Source: Thermothelomyces thermophilus ATCC 42464 (taxonomy: Eukaryota > Ascomycota > Sordariomycetes > Sordariales > Chaetomiaceae). Taken from it: DNA of 64,000 nucleotides. Under the pieces are notes generated by a model, which did not search any database, had not been told where the DNA came from, and was given only the letters and a program-made list of their open reading frames with translations. Below, piece by piece: positions 55,960-64,000 of the stretch. The stretch is taken from contig NC_016472.1 in NCBI RefSeq assembly GCF_000226095.1, positions 6,882,001 through 6,946,000 on the forward strand. The letters run 5' to 3'. How positions within the stretch are numbered: the stretch's first letter is position 1; each line of letters opens with the position of its first letter. Made by a program: the position numbers and the translations under genes.

Positions 55960-56860
55960 AATGGTCAAGGCTGGTAAGTCAAACATCTTTCTCGATCTGC
56001 CCCGCCATCTGCGGATGCCCCACGGTTCTGGTCGAGGCATGTCCCGTATGGGAGGGGTTAAAAGAGCTCATCCCAACCTCGACTCGCAACCTTGATGGAC
56101 ACTCCAAAAACCACTGGACGAACCAATCCCCCGGATCCCTCGGCGACGGTACCCTGCATTGGACGTGCAGGCGGGATTGGAGCAAATAGACGAGCCATTG
56201 CTAACATGTACGCGTCCAGTCGCTGTCGTCCGGGGTGACTCCAAGGTCACCGGCACCGTCGTCTTCGAGCAGGAGTCCGAGTCCGCCCCTACCAAGATTA
56301 CCTGGGACATCAGCGGCCATGATCCCAACGCCAAGCGTGGCTTCCACATCCACACCTTCGGTGACAACACCAACGGGTGCACCTCGGCCGGCCCGCACTG
56401 TATGTGCTCCGAGCAGTCCCTCGGCCTCGTTGGCCGTCTGCCAGGATACGGACAGCTGCTGAAGCTCTTTTACAGTCAACCCCCACGGCAAGAACCACGG
56501 CGCCCCGACCGACGAGAACCGCCACGTCGGTGACCTCGGCAACATTGAGACTGATGCCCAAGGCAACTCCAAGGGCTCTGTGACGGACAGTCTCATCAAG
56601 CTGATCGGCCCCGAGAGCGTCATCGGCGTATGTCTCACAAAAAATGACGTTTCGAGCAGCAAAGTACTAACAGATAGCCAGCGCACCGTCGTTGTCCACG
56701 CCGGCACCGATGATCTCGGCAAGGGCGGCAACGAGGAGTCGCTCAAGACCGGCAACGCCGGCCCGCGCCCTGCGTGCGGTAGGACACCTACTACCTTCCC
56801 TTGTGTCTTGATGTCAGGGCTGACCAAAATCTCTCAGGCGTCATCGGCATCTCGCAGTAA
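55960..56860 (+). CDS. sod1: Copper/zinc superoxide dismutase
   Basis: Five exons (55960-55972, 56220-56399, 56476-56627, 56682-56778, 56838-56860) encode 154 residues, the standard length. Exon 1 is 13 bases (MVKA plus one) and intron 1 is 247 bp with a CTAAC branch site before its CAG end. The cytosolic enzyme converts superoxide to peroxide and oxygen. Ligands are in place: Cu at H47, H49 and H64 with H121 expected near [11 protein letters not shown]; Zn at H64, H72, H81 and D84; the [13 protein letters not shown] block carries the active-site Arg and the disulfide partner of C58. No secretion signal. The third intron ends at GATAGCCAG, seven bases past an earlier AG, so the correct 3' splice choice matters. 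Complete and likely highly expressed. Confidence 0.97.
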
Positions 56861-58256
56861 ACAAGTCGAGATTAGTTCCAACCCAAGAGTGAGAGGAGGA
56901 ACCGCAACCGTTAGGGGGGAATCAACTCGAGCTTTTCCGCATGCTGGGTGGGAGGTACGAGGCTCTCTGACTGCGGCAACATCTCTTTTACTCTTTGGCC
57001 TTAAATAAATCCAAAAACGTACACACGTTCCAAGGTGATTATCGTGCAGTTGTACGATTGCGTAGTAGTGACCATGGACCGGTGCAAGTCGCCGAAAGAC
57101 GGAGCGTGCGGGGTAGCTGTGTCTCCTCGACCAGAGCCCACAGTGCGCGGTAGTTGGTGGCCCGCGGCTCTCCACGGCTGGCTGACAGCCCACCTAAAAA
57201 TACTGGTTCCCATGCATCAGTACTTCGTCGTTCGCATGTTGCCGTGAGAAGATAAATGCCATGATCTACTCAACGGTCCTGGAAAAAAATGGAGAATTGA
57301 GATCTAATTTCACTTTCTCCCCACAGTACACTACTGAATGAGCGTACTTGCGACATGCGGGGCTTCCGTAACAATTCAATGCAGCAGGGAAGAGCGGCAA
57401 AACTCAGGTACTTAAGTAGTTTGCCAACAATGATTCCACTCTACGAATGCAAATACGTCGAATAGTGCCGCCAGATGCAATGCGCTTGTCAAAATGTAAG
57501 CTACGGGGATCTGTGAGCTGCTGAGTCACGGTATGAATCTTCTGCAAGTATACCACGAAATACATACATCCAGTACTGCGCATATCCGGTGTTAAACATG
57601 CCATTTTCGGACTTGTGGGGCCAGCCCAGTTCTGGCCTGATGCCCGCTGGAGACCCCCTGAACGTTTCCCTGGGGAAAGCTGTTCCCCACAGACAGCTGC
57701 GAACCAATCCAAATTCGACCTGAAAGCTGTCAAAATGCCAATTGCTGGCCTTACCTAGATCCAAGCTCCTGTGTCTCCTTAACTGCTTCAACATACCGCT
57801 ACTCTCTCCTTTCCCGTCGTCGTCTCCCGCTATATCACGGTACGTATGCAATCTTTGCTCTGTGATGACCGTTCTGCATTTCAAACCCTTCCCCTGTTTA
57901 CCACAGCCCGCGAAAGTGCTGCCAAACCTCGGTCACTCTGTGTATCTTACAGTGACTGGAGGACATCGGATCAACATGTCGTTGAGCTCGCTCACTATGG
58001 CCAGCGGCAGATGATGCGGAGTTCCCTACACCTCGAGGTTTTTCGATTCAGCTGTTTTTTTTAAAAAAAATCACCCTCAAACACGCAAGCCTGGCATGAT
58101 TATGTTACTTTTGAGCTCAGGCAAAGAGTCGGCACTGGATGGACAGCGGTGTGTTTGAGGAACTGAGCTAACGAGAGTGGATCAGAGGCGGCTCCCATAC
58201 ACTATATATATACCTACCTAAACCTACTCCCCTAGGGCCGGCCTTCGCTCAACACA
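56861..58256. other. Intergenic stretch between sod1 and the Tudor-SN gene
   Basis: 1.4 kb containing the sod1 3' UTR and the Tudor-SN promoter. A short TATATATATA run (58203-58212) lies 45-54 bp before the Tudor-SN ATG and may act as a TATA-like element. No gene supported. Confidence 0.4.
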
Positions 58257-60996
58257 ATGTCTCTCCTTGCCAACGTCAAGTCGGTTCTGAGCGGAGACAC
58301 GCTCGTGCTCACCAGTCCTAACAATCCTGCGGCGGAGCGGACGCTCTCGCTGGCTTACGTCTCCGCCCCTCGTCTGAGCAAGGACGGCGATGAACCGTAT
58401 GCTTTTCAATCGCGCGAGTTTCTCAGGGCCTTGACGGTCGGGAAGCAGATCAAATTCAGCGTCTCGTGTGAGTGACAATTCCATTCAGGGTTCCGTGCCG
58501 GCCGAGGTCCGGTACTCTCGCCAAAGCTCCAGTGGCATGCTCACCTATTCCATAGACACAATTCCCAACTCTGGCCGGGAATATGGGACGGCTCTCCTCC
58601 AGGACGGGACGCAACTTCCGGACGCGGCGGTCCAGGCGGGCTGGGTCAAGGTCAGGGACGATGCTGGTCGAAAGGAGGAGTCCGAGGACATCCTCGCCAA
58701 GATCGACACGTTGCGCAGCTTGGAGGCACAAGCAAAGGAGCAAGGCAAGGGATTGCACGCCGGACCCGGCGGCGTTATCGAAGTCCAGAATGATCTCGGC
58801 GGGCCGGAGTTCATGAACCAGTGGAAGGGCAAGACGGTAGATGGCATCATCGAGCGCGTGATCAGCGGTGACCGACTGCTGGTCCGCCTGCTCCTTACGG
58901 AGAAGAAGCATTGGCAGGTCATGACGCTCATCGCTGGCATCAGGGCGCCTTCAACCGAGCGTGTGAACCAGTCGAACGGGCAAACGCAGCCCGCAGAGGA
59001 GTTTGGCAACGAAGCCCGCGCGTTCGTGGAGCAGCGCCTGCTCCAGCGGCCGGTCAAGGTCAAGATCGTCGGTGCGAGCCCCCAGGGACAGCTCGTCGGC
59101 GCCATTCTTCACCCTCGGGGAAACATTGCCGAGTTCCTCTTGAAGGAAGGCCTGGCTCGCTGCAACGACTTCCACTCTACCATGCTCGGAGCCGACATGG
59201 CTCCCCTTCGCGCCGCCGAGAAGGAGGCCCAGGCCGCCCGCCGTCGCCTGCACAAGGCATTCGTGGCCAAGTCTACGGAGAGCAAGGACCACGATGCGAC
59301 CGTCACCAAGATTATTGGAGCCGATACAATCATTGTGCGGAACAAGGCCGGCGTCGAGAAGCGCATCAGCTTGAGCAGTGTCCGGGGACCTCGTGCTGGA
59401 GAGCCCTCTGAGGCTCCTTTTAGAGACGACGCGAAGGAGTTCTTGCGCAAGAGGCTGATCGGCAAGCATGTCCGCATCTCGGTCGATGGGAGCAAGCCTG
59501 CGAGCGATGAGTTCGAAGCCCGCGAGGTCGCCACCGTCACTCATAACGGCAAGAACATTGGTCTTCAGCTCGTCCAGGAGGGCTACTGCTCCGTCATCAG
59601 GCACCGCAAGGACGACACCGACAGGGCTCCCAACTACGATGAGCTGCTGGCAGCTCAGGAAGCCGCAAAGGAACAGAAGAAGGGGATGTGGTCCGGCAAG
59701 CCGCCCAAGGTCAAGCAGTACATCGACGTGTCGGAGAGCCTGCAAAAGGCCAAGCTGCAACTGTCGACACTGTCGCGGCAGCGCAAGGTTCCGGGCATTG
59801 TCGACTTCTGCAAGTCCGGGTCTCGCTTTACCATCCTGGTGCCTCGCGAGAGTGCCAAGCTGACGCTGGTCCTCGCCGGTATCCGCGCGCCCCGGGCTGG
59901 TCGGACCCCTCAGGAGAAGGGAGAGCCATTCGGACAGGAGGCCTTGGATCTGGCTAACAGGCGCTGCAATCAGAGAGATTGCGAGATTGACGTCCACGAC
60001 ATTGACAAGGTGGGCGGCTTCATCGGCGACCTGTATGTGAACCGGGAGAGCTTCGCCAAGGTCCTCGTCGAGGAAGGGCTGGCCACCGTTCACAAGTACT
60101 CGGCCGAGAAGTCGGGCAACGCTGCCGAGCTGCTGGCAGCGCAGGACCGCGCAAAGCAGGCCAGGAAGGGCCTGTGGCACGATTGGGACCCATCCCAGGA
60201 TGTCGAGGAGGAAGGCGAGACCACCACCGCCGGCGAGGCCGCCGCGGACGCTTCGGTGACCATCGACAAGAAACCAGAGGACTACCGCGACGTCATCGTC
60301 ACCAACATCGACTCCAACGGCAGGATCAAGGTCCAGGAGATCGGCAAGGGCACGGACGCACTCGAGACCCTAATGGAGGAGTTCAGGCAGTTCCATCTGA
60401 ACCCGACCAACAGCGCCACCATCAAGGACGTGCCCAAGGCCGGCGACTACGTGGCCGCCCAGTTCACCGAGGACGGGGAGTGGTACAGAGCCCGCATCCG
60501 GTCCAACGACCGCGCGGCCAAGGTGGCCGAGGTCGTGTATATCGACTACGGCAACTCGGAGAAGCAGCCGTGGTCCAAGCTCCGGCCGCTCAACCAGCCC
60601 CAGTTCACGGTCCAGAGGCTGAAGCCGCAGGCCGTCGACACGCAGCTGTCATTCGTGCAGCTCCCGGCGTCGCCCGACTACCTCGGCGACGCCATCAACT
60701 ACCTGTACGAGCTCACCGAGGGCAAGCGGCTGGTGGCCAGCTTCGACTACGTCGACAGCAAGGAGGGCGTCAGCTACGTGACCCTGTATGACGGCAAGCC
60801 GGAGGGCAACAACTCCAGCGAGTCGATTAACCGCAGCGTGGTGCTGGAAGGCCATGCCCTGGTAGCGCGCAAGCTGAAGGCGTGGGAGCGTAGCAAGGTC
60901 TTTGAGCCGGTCCTCAAGAGCCTCCGGGAGGCTGAGGCCGAGGCCAAGGAGGGGCGCCGCGGCATCTGGGAGTATGGCGATATCACGGAGGACTGA
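58257..60996 (+). CDS. Tudor staphylococcal nuclease (SND1/Tudor-SN)
   Basis: Two exons (58257-58467, 58556-60996; intron 88 bp, GTGAGT..CCATAG) encode 883 residues. Four tandem SN-like domains occupy about 1-140, 161-300, 315-460 and 480-630, each with a strand pattern like VKSVLSGDTLVL...LAYVSAPRLS and a basic REFLRxLTVGKQIKFSV stretch. A Tudor barrel follows at about 690-755 (GDYVAAQFTEDGEWYRARIR...VVYIDYGNSE). It is inserted into a fifth, split SN domain that ends near EAEAKEGRRGIWEYGD. The YIDYGN core of the methylarginine-binding cage is present. Catalytic residues of bacterial nuclease are degenerate, as is usual in the family. Relatives act in RNA stability, splicing, stress granules and transcription. 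Intact. Confidence 0.94.
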
Positions 60997-62021
60997 AGCA
61001 GTGCAGGTGGTGATTCGTGTGACTGCGGATATGACGAGCATGATATCCCGCATCATCAGGAGAGCGAGTATCTCCGGGAGGAGCGGAACCGGTGGATAGG
61101 AAAGGGACAGGAACTTGAGTAAAACCGCGCCGCGTGTTCTAAGTTTGCGCGCTTACAAAACCTTGTGTAATCGCATGACCTTGCAACCGTTGTCCATAGC
61201 ATTGGGGCAAGATGATGAGGAAGAAGAAGAAGAAGAAAAAAAAGCAATATTGCAGTCCGCGTATCATGGACAAACTCGTGATCAGTTGTGTTGGGGGCAT
61301 CGGATACGTAATGCGAAGCAAGGGAGCGTTCTCCGCGGCGCGGCGCGGAGGCGCTTGGTGGACCACATTCTGCTTTCCCGGCTATTTGAAAGGCGGGTGG
61401 ACCCGTCACCATTGCCCCCAATCAGGGCAAGGGATGTGGCGCGCTCTGGGTGACAAGCTTGGTTGGCGCGGATGAGTAAAGGAGCTCCAAGCTCCTGATG
61501 AATCTTCGAGACGGGACCCGGCATCGGCCAAACGTCGGAGTTCAATCGGGCGATGCGCGGGGGTTGCAGTGCACGAGGAAAAAGATGGCTTGACCTGTTT
61601 GTATGATCAGCAAGCACCTGTATGGGTTTTGAAGAAAGGGTGAACGAAAAAGTCGCTTCTTGTTTTCTTTGGATTTACTGTAGTGATCGGACTTTATTAC
61701 AGACGGAGAGGACGGACCAAAGAATGGTTTCTCACTCATAACAGCATCGAGTTGGGCCCCGCTGCCGGCGGCGGGGCATTGCGGCAAGGAGGGGCAGAGA
61801 GGCCAGGGGAACAAGGGTGTTAACGTTATGACGAGAGTGTCGCCCCACGTTCCAGGAAGGCGAGAGATATTATCCGTCGACCCTCTTGGTCCCCCCCATT
61901 TATTCTTCCAGCAACAACAAACAAACCTGCAAACCGCGAAAATTTCCTACGCCTAGTCCTAGGTCCAAAAGCTTCACGCCTTTATACCCGTTGTCTTTTC
62001 GCCGATTCACTTTTGCCCATC
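60997..62021. other. Intergenic stretch between the Tudor-SN and transaldolase genes
   Basis: 1 kb. A GAA-rich A/G tract at 61211-61245 yields only spurious Lys-rich or Phe-rich frames. The right part, with pyrimidine-rich sequence near 61970-62020, is probably the transaldolase leader. No supported gene. Confidence 0.45.
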
Positions 62022-63430
62022 ATGGCCAACTCGCTCGAGCAACTCAAGGCTACCGGCACGGTATGTCGATGACTTCAACTACCCCACCAAACCCCTCGTT
62101 GGGGAAGAAAAGTGGCCGATGGCGCCCATCGTGCTGGAACGGCTGGAATGACCAGCGCGGCGTCGTCGGGTTGTCGCGAAGTTGCCGGTCGGTGAATTTT
62201 TAGTTGTACAAAACCTTTTGCTGACACTGCTGTCCGTCGAATAGGTCGTTGTTAGCGACTCCGGTGACTTTGCCTGTTAGTCTGCCCATCCGAAACCCCT
62301 CTTGTCGAGCGACCTCTGCTCACAGTCCGTAGCCATCGGCAAGTACAAGCCCCAGGATGCCACCACCAACCCGTCCCTGATCCTCGCCGCAACAAAGAAG
62401 CCCGAGTATGCGGGGCTCTTGGACATTGCTGTCGCCAAGGCCAAGGCCGAGGGCGGCTCGATCGACCAGCAGGTTGACTCGGCCCTGGACCACCTGCTCG
62501 TCCAATTCGGCAAGAAGATCCTTGAGATCATCCCCGGCAAGGTCTCCACCGAGGTCGATGCCGCTTTCTCCTTCAGCACAAAGGACTCGGTTGACAAGGC
62601 GCTTCACATCATCAAGGTATGTTTCCGATCCCCGGCTCCCCTTTCCCGGACCGTTCGCGTGGACGCGTGCCTGTGCTGACTTCGTCATCCCACAGCTCTA
62701 CGAGAAGGAGGGTATCAGCAAGGACCGTGTCTTGATCAAGATCGCCTCGACATGGGAGGGTATCAAGGCGGCCGAGATCCTGCAGCGGGACCACGGCGTC
62801 AACTGCAACCTGACGCTCATGTTCTCGATCGTCCAGGCCATCGCCGCCGCCGAGGCTGGTGCCTACCTCATCTCCCCCTTCGTTGGCCGTATCCTTGACT
62901 GGTTCAAGGCGGCCACCAAGAAGGACTACACCAAGGAGGAGGATCCGGGTGTTGCCAGCGTCAAGAACATCTTCAACTACTACAAGAAGTTCGGCTACAA
63001 GACCATCGTCATGGGTGCCTCCTTCCGCAACACCGGCGAGATCACCGAGCTGGCCGGCTGCGACTACCTGACCATCTCTGTACGTTTGCCACTGAGTTCT
63101 TCCCCCGGCCCCCCCAACACACACACACACACACACACCAAACACCAAAACAGCGCTTGTCTCGGTGTGCTCCGGTGATGCTAACTCCATCAACAGCCCA
63201 GCCTTCTTGAGGAGCTCATCAACTCGACCGAGCCCGTTCCCAAGAAGCTCGATGCCGCCGCCGCCAGCGCGCTCGACATCCAGAAGAGGACGTACATCAA
63301 CGAGGAGGCCAACTTCCGCTTCGACTTCAACGAGGACCAGATGGCCGTCGAGAAGCTTCGGGAAGGCATCAGCAAGTTTGCGGCCGACGCCGTCACCCTC
63401 AAGGGTCTCATCAGGGCCAAGCTGGAGTAA
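62022..63430 (+). CDS. TAL1: Transaldolase (pentose phosphate pathway)
   Basis: Five exons (62022-62060, 62245-62275, 62333-62616, 62696-63079, 63197-63430) encode 323 residues, the usual length. Exon 2 is only 31 bases; its donor GTTAGT and the next acceptor (CCGTAG at 62327-62332) restore [22 protein letters not shown]. Choosing the nearer AG at 62325 would break the frame. The cytosolic enzyme moves a dihydroxyacetone unit between sedoheptulose-7-phosphate and glyceraldehyde-3-phosphate. Seen: [21 protein letters not shown] with the Schiff-base lysine K133, [31 protein letters not shown], and [10 protein letters not shown]. All are intact. Intron 4 contains a (CA)n run of about 11 units. 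Confidence 0.97.
63116..63138. repeat. (CA)n microsatellite in a transaldolase intron
   Basis: About eleven CA units within the 117-bp fourth intron, roughly in its middle. Upstream of it is a C-rich stretch. Confidence 0.9.
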
Positions 63431-64000
63431 ATGGTTTCGGTCCAGGAGACGGACAGATTGTGGTAATGGATATTTGATGACTAGTCTAGAATGGGCCGGA
63501 CTGCTTGGGCATGCGCTCGAAACAAAAAAAATGGGTTATCGTTAAAGCAAGAATGCTCAGTCTTTTCGGTTTGGGTGATGGGACACACGAGCAAGCCCGC
63601 CGATATATACACACACACACACAGTCGGAATAAACTCGGTAAATCCAATTTGTAAACAAACCTCATTTTGATTGTACAGTGCACCAGGAGTCCGAGAAGC
63701 ACCTTCCTCCTCTCCTTCACCAATCTAGTGAAGCATTCAGGCACGTATGCCATGTAACTCACATCACCGCCGCGCTGTCGACCATGCCTAGCCCTGCAAC
63801 ATACGCGACGGGGCCCCCCTCGTCTTTTCTGGTCTCTATTTGTTTTTTGTTTTGAATCGTTTTCCCTGAAAACCCCTCCGCCTAAACAACATCTGCGCAA
63901 TCTACTTGTTCAATCCTGTGTTTTATTCCATCGGCCCCGGATTCAATAACCAACGCGGTAAGCTGCCTGCCGTGGCCGCACCCCGAGTCGAGACCGAAGG
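63431..64000. other. Transaldolase 3' region to the window edge
   Basis: 570 bp with no supported gene. Contains an alternating (TA)/(CA) run near 63603-63624. Short frames on the minus strand lack domains. The next gene, if close, begins beyond the window. Confidence 0.45.

Noticed and set aside
1-64000. Search for CRISPR arrays, proviral or LTR-type elements and rRNA genes
   Set aside because: No spaced direct-repeat array, paired long direct repeats, polymerase or capsid motifs, or rRNA-like sequence was seen by reading.

Overview
The window looks like nuclear DNA of a filamentous ascomycete, most likely a sordariomycete. The genes carry short spliceosomal introns of about 40-120 bp with GTRNGT-type donors, and a CTAAC branch site is visible in the sod1 intron. 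Coding exons are GC-rich. The families are typical of such fungi: a CFEM cell-wall protein, a Zn2Cys6 regulator, a fungal annexin, a Rom2-type RhoGEF and a T5orf172 nuclease. I resolved 15 protein genes by tracing exon joins, one tRNA gene and one transposon relic. The species cannot be named from sequence alone.

Layout: (1) 1-2661, minus: a 2OG-Fe(II) oxygenase running off the left edge. (2) 5467-6021: a decayed Tc1/mariner element with 52-bp inverted repeats, ending in a 28-bp perfect palindrome. (3) 6422-8583, plus: a peroxisomal 4-coumarate-CoA-ligase-like enzyme, convergent with glutamate decarboxylase (8977-10950, minus), then a pirin-like protein (11954-12856, minus). (4) 13905-15213, plus: an unknown Cys-rich-headed protein; 15991-18015, plus: the ribosome quality-control peptidyl-tRNA hydrolase Vms1. 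(5) 18-23.8 kb: an apparent gene desert. (6) 23792-25852, plus: a GPI-anchored CFEM-like protein; 27020-28471, minus: a T5orf172 nuclease-like protein with membrane segments. (7) A second desert, then a Zn2Cys6 factor at 32666-33960, then a third desert to 39.7 kb. (8) 39752-42074, minus: annexin; 43771-44463, minus: a small single-pass membrane protein; 45885-47704, plus: GPI2/PIG-C; 48022-48092: tRNA-Gly(GCC). (9) 48718-54138, minus: Rom2-like RhoGEF. (10) 55960-56860 sod1, 58257-60996 Tudor-SN and 62022-63430 transaldolase, all plus.

Most genes are unrelated housekeeping or cell-surface functions. There is no obvious secondary-metabolite cluster, provirus or CRISPR array. A weak theme is cell-wall and surface biology (GPI2, the CFEM protein, the Rho1 exchange factor), but those genes are far apart and no operon-like logic is implied. 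The strongest unexplained signal is a 9-bp word, TA(C/A)TCCGTA in either orientation, found at least 16 times and only between genes, where about one copy is expected by chance.
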